Source of the DNA: GCA-2861595 sp035525365
Lineage (GTDB): Bacteria > Actinomycetota > Acidimicrobiia > Acidimicrobiales > GCA-2861595
Reading direction: 5' to 3'
NCBI GenBank assembly: GCA_035525365.1
Contig: DATLEK010000071.1
Coordinates: 1-54,826 of the forward strand
DNA: 54,826 bases
Part shown: positions 25,459-34,392 of the stretch, piece by piece
How the letters are laid out: each line of letters starts with the position of its first letter
Position numbering within the stretch: the first letter of the stretch is position 1
Made by a program: the position numbers and the translations under genes
Notes under the pieces: model-generated
What the model saw: only the letters and a program-made list of their open reading frames with translations
Told to the model about the DNA's origin: nothing
Databases searched by the model: none

Positions 25459-26226
25459 GTGCTTCTCCACCGGCCGAGGCGCCGCACCCAGCAGTTGATC
25501 CCCCTCGCGCTCCTCGCCGTGGTGCTCGGCTCGTCCAGTTGCGGCGGCTCCCGATTCTGGGCGCCCGATCCCGTCACCCGGGAGGGCGACAAGATTCTCC
25601 GCCTGTGGCAGGGCTCCACCATCGCCGCCATCTGCGTGGGAGCCCTGGTGTGGGGGCTACTGGGGTACGTGGTCTTCAAGTACCGCCGGCGCAACGACGA
25701 CGTGCCCCGGCAGAATCCCTACAACGTGCCGGTGGAGGTGGTGTACACGGTTGCTCCACTGGTGGTGGTGGCCGTGCTCTTCGCCTTCACCGTCGGCACC
25801 CAACAAGAGGTGGTCTCCACCTCGGCCCGGCCGGACCTGGTGGTCGATGTCAACGGCTTCCAGTGGCAGTGGCAATTCCACTACCCGAAGGAGGACATCA
25901 CCGTCACCGGTACACCGGGTGAACCGCCCACCCTTGTGCTTCCCGTCGGGCAGACGGTGACGTTCCGGCTGAAGACGAGCGACGTCATCCACTCCTTCTG
26001 GGTGCCCCGGTTCCTGTCGAAGCGTGACCTCATTCCCGGGGTCGACAACGAAGTCCAGGTCGAGGTGAAAGAGCCCGGCACCTGGGTCGGGCGCTGCGCC
26101 GAATTCTGCGGGCTCGATCACTACAAGATGAACTTCTCGGTACGGGCCGTGCCGGTGGACGAGTTCAGTCGTTGGGTAGCCGAGCAGCGCTCAGGAGCGG
26201 CCGCCGGCGTGGGGGGTGCCGGGTGA
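25459..26226 (+). CDS. ctaC: Cytochrome c oxidase subunit II
   Basis: A 255-residue CuA-bearing subunit of aa3 oxidase that takes electrons from cytochrome c. An N-terminal lipoprotein-like signal (LALLAVVLGSSSCGG) and two membrane helices are followed by the cupredoxin domain. It carries the aromatic patch NGFQWQWQFHYP, the CuA histidine in SDVIHSFWVP and the ligand loop GRCAEFCGLDHYKM. The GTG start at 25459 is used. The stop overlaps the subunit I start in a GTGA. Confidence 0.94.
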   Translation: MLLHRPRRRTQQLIPLALLAVVLGSSSCGGSRFWAPDPVTREGDKILRLWQGSTIAAICVGALVWGLLGYVVFKYRRRNDDVPRQNPYNVPVEVVYTVAPLVVVAVLFAFTVGTQQEVVSTSARPDLVVDVNGFQWQWQFHYPKEDITVTGTPGEPPTLVLPVGQTVTFRLKTSDVIHSFWVPRFLSKRDLIPGVDNEVQVEVKEPGTWVGRCAEFCGLDHYKMNFSVRAVPVDEFSRWVAEQRSGAAAGVGGAG

Positions 26227-27905
26227 CCCTTCTCGACGAACCTCGCTCGGCGGAGCAGGCGCCGGAGCCCGAGCAGCGGGCCACGGGCATCCTGGCCTGG
26301 CTCACCACCACCGACCACAAGGCCATCGGCATCAGCTACATGGTCACCGCTTTCGCCTTCTTCATGATCGGCGGTGCTCTTGCTCTGGTGATGCGGGCCG
26401 AGCTGGCCGAGCCGGGCCTCCAGGTCGTGGGCCCCGGTCGCTACAACGAGCTGTTCACCATGCACGGCAGCGTGATGATGTTCCTGTTCCTCGGGCCCTT
26501 CGCCTTCGGGCTCGCCAACTACCTCGTGCCGCTGCACATCGGGGCCAAGGACATGGCCTTCCCCCGCCTCAACGCCCTGAGCTACTGGCTGTACCTGGGC
26601 GGAGGCCTGACGATGGTGTCCGGTTTCCTCACCGCCGACGGGGCGGCTGACTTCGGGTGGTTCGCCTACGCGCCGCTCTCGCTCGAGACCTACGCCCCCA
26701 GCGTGGGCGGAGACCTGTGGCTCATCGGCCTCCTCCTCACCGGCTTCTCCGCCGTGTTCACCGCGGTGAACATCATCACCACCGCGCTCTGCATGCGGGC
26801 GCCGGGCATGTCCATGTTCCGCATGCCCATCTTCACCTGGAACATGGTCGTCACCAGCGTGCTCGTGCTCATGGCCTTTCCCGTTCTCACGGCGGCGTCG
26901 GTGATGCTCTTCGCCGACCGCCACTTCGGCACCCATGTCTTCGACCCGGCGGCCGGCGGGTCACCGATCCTGTGGCAGCACCTCTTCTGGTTCTTCGGCC
27001 ATCCCGAGGTCTACATCCTGGCCCTGCCCTTCTTCGGCGTGATCACCGAGGTTTTGCCGGTGTTCTCGTGGCGACCGGTGTTCGGGTACAAGGGACTGGT
27101 CTTCGCCACCCTCGCCATCGCCGGTCTCTCCATGGGTGTCTGGGCCCACCACATGTTCGCCACCGGCGCCGTCCTCCTTCCCTTCTTCAGCGGGCTCTCC
27201 TTTCTCATCGCCGTGCCCACGGGAGTGAAGTTCTTCAACTGGATAGGCACCATGTGGGGCGGGCGGATCACCTTTCATACGCCCATGCTGTTCGCCATCG
27301 GCTTTTTGGTGACGTTCCTGCTCGGCGGTCTCAGCGGGGTGCTGCTGGCGTCGCCCCCGATCGACTTCCACGTAACCGACTCGTATTTCGTGGTGGCCCA
27401 CATGCACTACGTGCTGTTCGGGGGGTCTGTGTTCGCTCTGTATGCCGGCGTCTACTACTGGTTCCCGAAGTTAACCGGCCGGATGCTGGGTGAGGGTCTG
27501 GGGCGGCTGCATTTCGCCACGACCTTCATCGGGTTCCACGTGACCTTCTTCGTGCAGCACCGTCTGGGGCTCCAGGGCATGCCACGGCGGGTTGTGGACT
27601 ACACCGAGGCCGACGGATTTACCACCCTGAACCTCGTCTCCACCGTGGGATCGTTCGTCCTCGGGATCTCGACACTGTTCTTCCTGGCCAACGTGTGGCG
27701 GAGCCTGCGGCGGGGCGAGCCGGCGGGGGACGACCCGTGGGGCGGCCACACCCTCGAGTGGGCCACCAGCTCTCCTCCCCCGCCGGAGAACTTCGAAGGC
27801 GAGCTTCCGCCCATCCGGTCGAACCGGCCGGTGTGGGACCTGCGTCATCCGCCGCCCGTCGCCGGCGACGGCCCCACCTTCCTCGACCGGGGGGCACCAC
27901 ATTGA
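26223..27905 (+). CDS. ctaD: Cytochrome c oxidase subunit I
   Basis: A 560-residue catalytic subunit with about 12 membrane helices that binds haem a and the haem a3-CuB centre. Landmarks: WLTTTDHKAIGISYM, haem ligand in LFTMHGSVMMFLF, the CuB His-Tyr segment WFFGHPEVYILALPFFGVI, the two-histidine CuB motif WAHHMFATG and the haem ligands in FVVAHMHYVLFGG. The glutamate of GHPEVY is present. The GTG at 26223 overlaps the coxB stop; the longer frame upstream is rejected. Complete and typical. Confidence 0.96.
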   Translation: MTLLDEPRSAEQAPEPEQRATGILAWLTTTDHKAIGISYMVTAFAFFMIGGALALVMRAELAEPGLQVVGPGRYNELFTMHGSVMMFLFLGPFAFGLANYLVPLHIGAKDMAFPRLNALSYWLYLGGGLTMVSGFLTADGAADFGWFAYAPLSLETYAPSVGGDLWLIGLLLTGFSAVFTAVNIITTALCMRAPGMSMFRMPIFTWNMVVTSVLVLMAFPVLTAASVMLFADRHFGTHVFDPAAGGSPILWQHLFWFFGHPEVYILALPFFGVITEVLPVFSWRPVFGYKGLVFATLAIAGLSMGVWAHHMFATGAVLLPFFSGLSFLIAVPTGVKFFNWIGTMWGGRITFHTPMLFAIGFLVTFLLGGLSGVLLASPPIDFHVTDSYFVVAHMHYVLFGGSVFALYAGVYYWFPKLTGRMLGEGLGRLHFATTFIGFHVTFFVQHRLGLQGMPRRVVDYTEADGFTTLNLVSTVGSFVLGISTLFFLANVWRSLRRGEPAGDDPWGGHTLEWATSSPPPPENFEGELPPIRSNRPVWDLRHPPPVAGDGPTFLDRGAPH

Positions 27906-28276
27906 CCTTCGGGGCCCGCATGCTGCTGTCCATCGGGGCCTACCTCGTCGTGGTGTCCGGCATCTACTGGTTCTTCAGCTACGAGGAGGCCGGGTCGGTG
28001 CTCCTCCTGCTGTCCGCCGGCCTGGCCCTGATCGTCGGCGGCTACCTGTGGTGGGCCACCCGCGAGCACGCCGCTTCACCGCAGACTGCCGGGGCAGACG
28101 AAGATGAGGCGGAGCACTACCTGCCCCACGCCAGCATCTGGCCGCTCGGGGTCGGCGCCGGCTCGGTGGTCCTGGCCAACGGCCTTGCTCTCGGCCTGTG
28201 GGCCGCCGTCCCCGGCGCCATCGTGGTGGCCGCCTCCGTCGTCGGGTACGCCCGCCAGAGCCGCCACCGCGACTGA
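27902..28276 (+). CDS. ctaF: Actinobacterial cytochrome c oxidase subunit IV-like protein
   Basis: A 124-residue membrane protein with four hydrophobic segments (LLSIGAYLVVVSGIYWFF; VLLLLSAGLALIVGGYLWW; SIWPLGVGAGSVVLANGLAL; AAVPGAIVVAASVVGYARQ). Size, position after subunit I and the layout GYLWW---REH---- resemble CtaF of actinobacterial oxidases. The start TTG at 27902 overlaps the ctaD stop in TTGA; ATG at 27920 is the alternative. Identification rests on context and topology more than on motifs. Confidence 0.75.
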   Translation: MTFGARMLLSIGAYLVVVSGIYWFFSYEEAGSVLLLLSAGLALIVGGYLWWATREHAASPQTAGADEDEAEHYLPHASIWPLGVGAGSVVLANGLALGLWAAVPGAIVVAASVVGYARQSRHRD

Positions 28277-28279
28277 GGC

Positions 28280-29608
28280 TCAGGGGCCGTCGCGTAGCTG
28301 GAGTTCGTGGCACAGCCGCCACGTCACCCAGGCGGCGACGGCCGGCAGGACGAACAGCAGCACCCTGAACATGGCGAACACGACGTTCACCGAGATGCCG
28401 AAAGTGGTAGAGAGGACGTCGCCCCCGCCGGCAAGGAACAACACGCCGTAGAAGGCGATGGTGGCCGCACCCAGGGCGGTGCGCAGCGGGCGGTCCCTGG
28501 GCCGGTCGAGCAAGTGGTGGGCCTCCCGGTCGCCGGTGACGCGCGCCTCGAGGAAGGGCCACAGGTACACCAGTCCGAAGGTGATGCTGGGCAACAGGAC
28601 TCCGGGGAAGAACGGGTTCGGGAGCTCGAAGCCGAGGGCACGGATCTCCCATGCCGGCATCAGGCGCAGCGCCCCGTCCAGCCAGCCCATGTACCAGTCG
28701 GGCTGCGAGGCGGCGCTCACCTCGGCGGGGTCGAAGGGGCCGTAGACCCAGATCGGATTGATCTGGGCCAGCCCGCCGAGGGCGGTGAGCACGGCACTGG
28801 TGATGAAGAACAGCCCGAGCGCCTTGGCCGCGTATGTGGGCCAGACCCGCTCCCCCACCACGTTCGATTCCTGGCGGCCCGGTCCGGCGAACTGCGTGTG
28901 CTTCTGACGCAGAAGGATGGCCATGTGGGCGCCGATGAGCACGGCGATTATGGCGGGGACCAGGAGGATGTGGATCACGTAGAGGCGCTCGATGATGTCG
29001 GGGCCGGGGAACTCGCCCCCGAACAGCAGCGAGACCAGCCATGTCCCGATCACCGGCACGGAGAGAGCAATGGAATAGCCGATACGCAAGCCGGTACCGG
29101 AAAGCTGGTCGTCGAGCAGTGAGTAGCCGGCAAAGCCGTTGAACACGGCGAGGATGAGCAGGGTGACCCCGATGATCCAGTTGAGCTCCCGTGGCTTGCG
29201 GAAGGCGCCGGTGAAGAACACCCGGGCCATGTGGACGACCATCGTGGCCACGAACACCAACGCCGCCCAGTGGTGGATCTGGCGCATCACCAGGCCGGCT
29301 CTCACGTCGAAGCTCAGCTCGATGGCCGAACGGTAGGCCCTGGTCATCTCCACCCCACGGAGCACCTCGTAGCTGCCCTGGTAGGTGGTGTGGGCCTGGC
29401 TGGCGTCGAAGAAGAACGTCAGATAGACGCCGGTGAACAGAAGGATCACGAAGGCGTAGAGCGCCAGCTCCCCCAGCATGAACGACCAGTGGTCGGGAAA
29501 CACCTTCTTCAGGGCGGTGCGGGCGAAGCTGGCGGCGCCCAGGCGGTTGTCCATCCACCGCACCGTGCGTCGAACCGCACCTCGCTTCGTCGGCGCCGTC
29601 GCCGTCAC
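28280..29608 (-). CDS. qcrB: Cytochrome b subunit of the actinobacterial cytochrome bc complex
   Basis: A 442-residue quinol-oxidising subunit with two b haems. Haem ligands lie in RQIHHWAALVFVATMVVHMA and ERLYVIHILLVPAIIAVLIG followed by AHMAILLRQKH. The actinobacterial signature QPDWYMGWLDGALRLMP replaces the PEWY motif of mitochondria. It is shorter than the roughly 540 residues of mycobacterial QcrB, mainly at the C-terminus. The GTG at 29608 overlaps the Rieske gene stop. With QcrA, QcrC and the aa3 oxidase it would form the III-IV supercomplex known in actinobacteria. Confidence 0.92.
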   Translation of the reverse strand: MTATAPTKRGAVRRTVRWMDNRLGAASFARTALKKVFPDHWSFMLGELALYAFVILLFTGVYLTFFFDASQAHTTYQGSYEVLRGVEMTRAYRSAIELSFDVRAGLVMRQIHHWAALVFVATMVVHMARVFFTGAFRKPRELNWIIGVTLLILAVFNGFAGYSLLDDQLSGTGLRIGYSIALSVPVIGTWLVSLLFGGEFPGPDIIERLYVIHILLVPAIIAVLIGAHMAILLRQKHTQFAGPGRQESNVVGERVWPTYAAKALGLFFITSAVLTALGGLAQINPIWVYGPFDPAEVSAASQPDWYMGWLDGALRLMPAWEIRALGFELPNPFFPGVLLPSITFGLVYLWPFLEARVTGDREAHHLLDRPRDRPLRTALGAATIAFYGVLFLAGGGDVLSTTFGISVNVVFAMFRVLLFVLPAVAAWVTWRLCHELQLRDGP

Positions 29609-30486
29609 CTGCCGCGATCCCAGAAGCCGGCTCCTATGGGCTCCTTGAAGTCGCCAGTAGCCATCAGGAAGCCTTCGCTGTCCACGCCGATCGGCAGCTG
29701 AGGCAGCGGCCTGGTGGCCGGACCAAAGATTGGCTTGGCCCCGTCGAGAACATCGAAGGTGGACTGGTGACAGGGGCACAGCAGCTGGCGCTCCTGGGCC
29801 TGGTAAAGGCCCACGGGGCACCCGGTATGGGTGCAGAGCTTGGAGTAGGCGACAATCCCTTCGACGGTCCATTCCCTGCGCACCTTGGCGCCGAACAGTT
29901 TCGGATCGCCGACCTTGATGAGCAGGGTGGGAGCGTCGGGCGATCGGGCCGATCCTTCCGGCCACACAGTGATCACGCCGTCGAGAGAGACCTCGTCGGC
30001 CCGTACCGGCTCGTCGTCGGCGGTGACGAGCCGAACGCCGGCCCGGTAAGGGGTGCCGAAAAGCCCCCGGCCGGGACGGGGGCCGAGGGAACGGACGGGG
30101 AAGAGGGCGGCGATGCCCAGCGCACCCACCGCGCCTCCCAGCATCTTGAGGAGCAGAGAGCGTCGCTGGATGGCATGCTCGCCCTGCTCGAAGGTCTCGG
30201 TGAAAGCGAGCAGCTCCTCTTTCGTGGATTCCAGCCGGCCTCGCTCCTCGGTGATCTCCTCACCGGGCAGGAACCGCTTGGCCCACACCACCATGCCGAT
30301 CCCGATGCCGCCGAGGCTGACGGCCAGCAGGGCGCCTTCAAGCTGCGGCTGGCCACCGCTCGAGTACACGACCGCCAAAGCGAGGCCGGCGACGATGCTG
30401 GCGGCGAAGGCAAAGAGCACCACCCGCTCGGCGCCGGCGGACGGTGGCCGCTCCTCGTTGGTGTCGACCACCTCAGGATCGTCCAT
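29605..30486 (-). CDS. qcrA: Rieske iron-sulfur subunit of the cytochrome bc complex
   Basis: A 293-residue subunit with three N-terminal membrane helices, as in actinobacterial QcrA (AASIVAGLALAVVYS; ALLAVSLGGIGIGMVVWA; LLLKMLGGAVGALGIAALF). The [2Fe-2S] motifs CTHTGCPVGLY and CPCHQSTFDV are intact, followed by FGPATRPLPQLPI. The start ATG at 30486 overlaps the end of qcrC by 14 bases, and the stop overlaps qcrB. Confidence 0.95.
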   Translation of the reverse strand: MDDPEVVDTNEERPPSAGAERVVLFAFAASIVAGLALAVVYSSGGQPQLEGALLAVSLGGIGIGMVVWAKRFLPGEEITEERGRLESTKEELLAFTETFEQGEHAIQRRSLLLKMLGGAVGALGIAALFPVRSLGPRPGRGLFGTPYRAGVRLVTADDEPVRADEVSLDGVITVWPEGSARSPDAPTLLIKVGDPKLFGAKVRREWTVEGIVAYSKLCTHTGCPVGLYQAQERQLLCPCHQSTFDVLDGAKPIFGPATRPLPQLPIGVDSEGFLMATGDFKEPIGAGFWDRGR

Positions 30487-31273
30487 GGCCCCCCTTCCCG
30501 TTCCGACTGGTCTGGCGCTTCCCTATCCAGAGAACGGCCAGCACCAGGGCACCCACGCCGAAGACCCAGGCCACGAACCCCTCGGGGATGGGGCCGGCGC
30601 TGCCCAGCGCCGCTCCGCCGGGGGTGGGCGGCGACCGTAGGTACTGCACGTAGCGCACGATGGAATCCAGCTCCTCCCGGTCCAACGCCTCCGGCCCGAA
30701 GAGGGGCATCTGGCCCGGCCCCACCCGAACGGCAGCGGCTGTCTGCAGCGGTCCGGACGAGTGAAGCGACGGGGCCGCGCTCCCGTAGCTCAAGGCACCC
30801 CCGATGCCGGCGGCGGTGTGGCAGGGGGCGCAGTTGCTGCGGTAGAGAACACCGCCCTCGGCCAGATCTCCATTCGCCGGGTTCACGTGAGGCAGGGACG
30901 GCCCCTCTCCGAGCGACGCCACGTACTCGACCAGTGCGTGGATCTCGGTGGCCGAGTAGGCCGGCTCCTTCCGCCGGGGTTGAGACTGCTCGTCGGCCAG
31001 CGGCATGCGGCCGGTGCTCAGGTAGTAGTAGGCGGACGCCTCGCCGGAGTTCTTCAGGGACGGTCCCCGCTCTGTGCCGGCACCTTTTTCACCGTGGCAG
31101 CTGGAGCAACCGGTGAGGTAGAGCTGGCGACCATCGGGATCTTCGGTGTCGTGTCCGGGCGCCGGTTGGGCCACAGTCCCCGCCGTAGCGGTACCAGCCG
31201 GCTGAGTCATCCAGGCGACGACGGCGAAGGTCACGGCAACGGCCGCCAACCAACGCCGGTCGCCCGATGTCAC
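30473..31273 (-). CDS. qcrC: Dihaem cytochrome c subunit of the cytochrome bc complex
   Basis: A 266-residue protein with an N-terminal membrane anchor, two c-type haem motifs (CSSCH at about residues 56-60; CAPCH near 147-151) with later methionine ligands (GRMPLADEQ; GQMPLFGPEAL), and a C-terminal membrane helix (FVAWVFGVGALVLAVLWIG). It replaces a separate soluble cytochrome c by handing electrons straight to CtaC. The start is GTG at 31273, 10 bases after the ctaE stop, where a 14-bp tandem duplication lies. Confidence 0.93.
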   Translation of the reverse strand: MTSGDRRWLAAVAVTFAVVAWMTQPAGTATAGTVAQPAPGHDTEDPDGRQLYLTGCSSCHGEKGAGTERGPSLKNSGEASAYYYLSTGRMPLADEQSQPRRKEPAYSATEIHALVEYVASLGEGPSLPHVNPANGDLAEGGVLYRSNCAPCHTAAGIGGALSYGSAAPSLHSSGPLQTAAAVRVGPGQMPLFGPEALDREELDSIVRYVQYLRSPPTPGGAALGSAGPIPEGFVAWVFGVGALVLAVLWIGKRQTSRNGKGGHGRS

Positions 31274-31298
31274 TTGATCAGGGTCACTTGATCAGGTA
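31271..31298. repeat. 14-bp tandem duplication at the ctaE-qcrC junction
   Basis: CACTTGATCAGG occurs at 31271-31282 and again at 31285-31296. Without the duplication the ctaE stop and the qcrC GTG would overlap as GTGA. Confidence 0.75.
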
Positions 31299-31877
31299 GA
31301 TCGTGGCGAACATGGCGATCCAGACGACATCGACGAAGTGCCAGTAATAGCCGGTGACGGTCAGCGGATCAGAAAGCGGCAGCCGGCTGGTCGGCCCGGT
31401 GCCGACGGCGAGCATGGCCCCCATGAGCACGAGCCCACCCACCACGTGCAGGCCATGGAACCCGGTCATCAGGAAGAACATCGAGCCGTAGGCGTCGCTG
31501 GTGTGGGTGAAGTCGAGGCCCCCGTACTCAACCACCTGGTTCGTGACGAAGAGACTCCCGAGGACGATGGTGATCAGGGTCCAGCGGGTGGCCCGGCGCT
31601 GTTGAGAACCCTCGGCGGCACGCACGGCGACGTGCATGGTGAAGCTGGACAGCACGAGCAGCGCCGTGAACACGGCGGTGCGGGGAACGTCCAGCTCGAC
31701 CAATGGGGGCGGCCACTCCCGGCTGATCGCCCGGAGCGTGAAGTAGGCGGCGAAGAGCCCGCTGAAGAACATCAGCTCTGAGGCCAGCCACACCACGGTC
31801 CCGACCCGCAGCATCGAAGGCCTTTTCAAGGGGCGCTCGGCAGCTGCGATAGAGGCGGCGATGGACCCTTCTACCAC
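31284..31877 (-). CDS. ctaE: Cytochrome c oxidase subunit III
   Basis: A 197-residue, five-helix subunit III of the short actinobacterial type. Motifs: GTVVWLASELMFFSGLFAAY (with the conserved glutamate), HVAVRAAEGSQQRRATRW, FFLMTGFHGLHVVGGLVLM and YYWHFVDVVWIAMFATIYLI. The start is GTG at 31877. It is the first gene of the ctaE-qcrC-qcrA-qcrB operon and diverges from ctaG. Confidence 0.94.
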   Translation of the reverse strand: MVEGSIAASIAAAERPLKRPSMLRVGTVVWLASELMFFSGLFAAYFTLRAISREWPPPLVELDVPRTAVFTALLVLSSFTMHVAVRAAEGSQQRRATRWTLITIVLGSLFVTNQVVEYGGLDFTHTSDAYGSMFFLMTGFHGLHVVGGLVLMGAMLAVGTGPTSRLPLSDPLTVTGYYWHFVDVVWIAMFATIYLIK

Positions 31878-31991
31878 GCAGGAGTTGCCGGGAAAGCCCT
31901 GAACGCGCGATCAGGGTGACGTCTCCGCGTCACCGACGGCCTATGGCGAGGGAGGTCGAGCAAACAGCATCGGCATCTGCCCCCTGATGCC

Positions 31992-31997
31992 TACATT
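31992..31997 (+). promoter_or_regulatory. Candidate -10 box, leaderless start of ctaG
   Basis: TACATT ends six bases before the GTG at 32004; no Shine-Dalgarno sequence fits between. Confidence 0.4.
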
Positions 31998-32003
31998 GGC
32001 CGG

Positions 32004-32834
32004 GTGAGGGTACCGGTGTCCTTCGACCCCTTCTCGGCGCTGGGACTTGCGGTGGGGGCCGGCCTGTACATCGCCGGAGTCCGGCGATTGTCGGTTCGAG
32101 GACGGTCCTGGCCACTCGTCCGGAGTCTGGCCTTCGGGGCCGGCGTTGCCCTCCTGGTGGTGGCCACCCAGTCGGCCCTGGCCGGTGCCGAGGACGAGCT
32201 GTTCAGTGCCCACGTGGTCCAACACGTCCTTCTCGGTATGGGCGCCCCTCTCCTGCTCATCCTCGGGGCGCCGGTCACCCTCGCTCTCCAGGCGACCTCA
32301 GGGAGCGTGAGCAGGACCGTCCGCCACGCGGTTCACGGGCGGCTGGTGGGCACTGTCACCCATCCCGCGGTGGCCGGTGTCCTGTTCAGCGCCTCACTGT
32401 TTGGGCTGTACCTCTCGCCCTTGTTCGAGCTTTCGCTCCGGAACGAGCTGGTGCACGTGGCTGTCCACCTCCACTTCGTCCTGGTCGGCTGCGCCTTCTT
32501 CTGGGGCGTGCTCGGCGTTGACAGTGAGCGGGGCCGGCTGCCTCACGGTGCGCGGGTACTGGTGGTGTTCCTGCTCGTGCCCTTTCACGCGGTCTTGGGC
32601 GTGGCCATCCTGACGACGCGGGAGCTGCTCGCCGGCGGTTGGTACGCCGAGGTGGCAGGACGATCGGAGGCCGCCGCTCTGGCCGACCAGCACCTCGGCG
32701 GAGGCCTCCTCTGGATCACCGGCGACCTGTTGGGCCTGCTGGCGTCGGGGATCGTCCTGGCCCAATGGATGGGCCACGACGAACGCCAAGCGGCCCGCAA
32801 CGACCGCCGCCTGGACGCCCAGGCCTTCAGGTAG
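32004..32834 (+). CDS. CtaG-type cytochrome c oxidase assembly membrane protein
   Basis: A 276-residue polytopic membrane protein of the caa3_CtaG family, linked to copper delivery to cytochrome oxidase. Histidine-rich helices carry the pattern: SAHVVQHVLLGMGAPLLLIL, ELVHVAVHLHFVLVGCAFFW, LLVPFHAVLGVAIL and ADQHLGGGLLWITGDLLGL. It uses a GTG start and lies back to back with ctaE, completing the oxidase cluster. Confidence 0.9.
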   Translation: MRVPVSFDPFSALGLAVGAGLYIAGVRRLSVRGRSWPLVRSLAFGAGVALLVVATQSALAGAEDELFSAHVVQHVLLGMGAPLLLILGAPVTLALQATSGSVSRTVRHAVHGRLVGTVTHPAVAGVLFSASLFGLYLSPLFELSLRNELVHVAVHLHFVLVGCAFFWGVLGVDSERGRLPHGARVLVVFLLVPFHAVLGVAILTTRELLAGGWYAEVAGRSEAAALADQHLGGGLLWITGDLLGLLASGIVLAQWMGHDERQAARNDRRLDAQAFR

Positions 32835-32915
32835 CGCCCCCCGGGGAGTCACATCCGGCGCCGCCTACCTGGAATCTCCTGGCCTGTTGTCGGCTGTTGC
32901 CGGTTGGTGGCTGCT

Positions 32916-33773
32916 TCAGGCCCAGAGTGGCGACGGGTAGACGCCCTGGTCCACCAGCATGGCGATCTGGGAGGCGACGCCGGCCACGTCCTCGCGGAAG
33001 GTCACACCCAGGAACGGCTCGGGTGTCGGCACGACCCGAACGTCGGCACCAGTGGCCTTCATGACGGTTTCGACGGCGTCACCGATCAGGAACTCGGCGT
33101 CGGGACTGTCGCCCAGCTCTGCCCAGAACCGCTCGAAGTCTCCGGCCAGTGTCTGGCAGAAATCCGGCCTGAAGCCCCACAGGTTGGCGGAGATCAGCTC
33201 GTCGCCGGTCAGCTCCTCCCCCTCCTTGCACGACAGCACGCCATCCACCTGCTGGACCTCGTGCAGCTCCCTGATCGACATCAGCAGACCGTTCTCGGCC
33301 ATGCACCGCGCCCGCGACACCCCCCCGTTGGGGGACAGGGTGTCGGCAAGGCGGAACCCCACCAGCACATGGTCCTCATCGTCCTCCTTCAGGGCACCGG
33401 CCAGGATCTCGAACGACTTCGTCCCGTAGAAGTCGTCGGCGTTCACCACACCGAATGAGCCTTCTGTCTCCGCGCACGCGCACAACAGGGCATGGCCGGT
33501 TCCCATCGGCTTCTTTCGCCCCATCGGTGGCTGCTCCGCGTAGCGCACCTCCACGTGCCGGCCGCAGCCGGCCTCCACATGGGGGGCCACCGCCGGCCTG
33601 CTCTGCTCGGACACCACGAAGACCACCCGGTCGAAGCCGGACCGGACGGCGTCGTACACCGAGTAGTCGAACAGGGTCTCGCCGGACGGGCCGATGGCGG
33701 CGAGCTGTTTCATGCCCCCGAAGCGTGAGCCGACGCCGGCCGCCATCACCACCATCGTCATCGCCATCGTCAT
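32916..33773 (-). CDS. Nucleotidyltransferase (sugar-nucleotide type)
   Basis: A 285-residue Rossmann-like NTP-transferase: VVMAAGVGSRFGGMKQLAAI is the nucleotide-binding signature, FGVVNADDFYG carries the metal-binding aspartates, and NLWGFRPDF and FLIGDAVETVM follow. Such enzymes couple sugar 1-phosphates to nucleotides and in related genomes often stand next to galactokinase; a broken galactokinase gene is indeed divergent here. Several ATGs in the start (ATGACGATGGCGATGACG) make the exact start ambiguous; 33773 follows AAGGGACGGGC. The substrate is not known. Confidence 0.82.
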   Translation of the reverse strand: MTMAMTMVVMAAGVGSRFGGMKQLAAIGPSGETLFDYSVYDAVRSGFDRVVFVVSEQSRPAVAPHVEAGCGRHVEVRYAEQPPMGRKKPMGTGHALLCACAETEGSFGVVNADDFYGTKSFEILAGALKEDDEDHVLVGFRLADTLSPNGGVSRARCMAENGLLMSIRELHEVQQVDGVLSCKEGEELTGDELISANLWGFRPDFCQTLAGDFERFWAELGDSPDAEFLIGDAVETVMKATGADVRVVPTPEPFLGVTFREDVAGVASQIAMLVDQGVYPSPLWA

Positions 33774-33848
33774 TGCCCGTCCCTTCCCCTTCCGGTGAGA
33801 GGGCAAGCCGTGATTGCCCCGAGATGGTGCGAGGGTACGTGCCGCGTG

Positions 33849-34283
33849 ATGGACCCCACCAGTGTGAGAGCCACGGCACCCGAATGGGTGAATCTGATCG
33901 GCGACCACACCGACTACACCGGCGGGTTAGTGCTGCCGATGGCCATCGATCTGGCGACCACTGTGGTGGGTCGGCCCGGAGGAGACCGGGTGCTCCTCGG
34001 GCTCAGAGTTCGCCTCCGCCTTGGAGGCCGATGAGCTGGCGACCTGCGGTGCGCTTATGGTGGCCAGCCACCAGAGCCTGCGTGACGACTTCGAAGTCTC
34101 GACTCCGACCCTCTACGCCTCGTCAAGGAGTTGGCAACACCTGGTGTCTATGGCGCCCGCCTCACCGGAGCCGGATTCGGCGGCTGCGTGGTTGCGCTTG
34201 ACCGACCGAACGTCCTACGCGATGACTGGCCGGTGAAGGCTTCCGGTGGTGCCGCCGTCAAGCGCCTCGACCCCGGAGATTGA
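33849..34283 (+). pseudogene. Decayed galactokinase
   Basis: The first frame gives VRATAPEWVNLIGDHTDYTG and GLVLPMAIDLATTV, the galactokinase N-terminal signature (normally GRVNLIGEHTDYNGG). A shifted frame gives ASHQSLRDDFEVSTPTL, and a third gives PGVYGARLTGAGFGGCVVAL, the C-terminal signature. Most of the middle, including the ATP-binding glycine-serine loop, is missing: about 145 codons remain of about 380. It is a pseudogene by internal deletion plus frameshifts, divergent from the nucleotidyltransferase. Confidence 0.85.
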
Positions 34284-34380
34284 GCCGGCACGACGCCCTT
34301 CTTCGCTTGTCACGGAGAAGACGAGCTAATTCCCCTTATTCGGTATGGGTTTCTCGGGCGATCTTGTCACACCCCCCTTG

Positions 34381-34386
34381 TACGAT
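34381..34386 (+). promoter_or_regulatory. Candidate -10 box before the DUF222-type gene
   Basis: TACGAT ends six bases before the GTG at 34393, the leaderless spacing. Confidence 0.35.
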
Positions 34387-34392
34387 GTTGTC

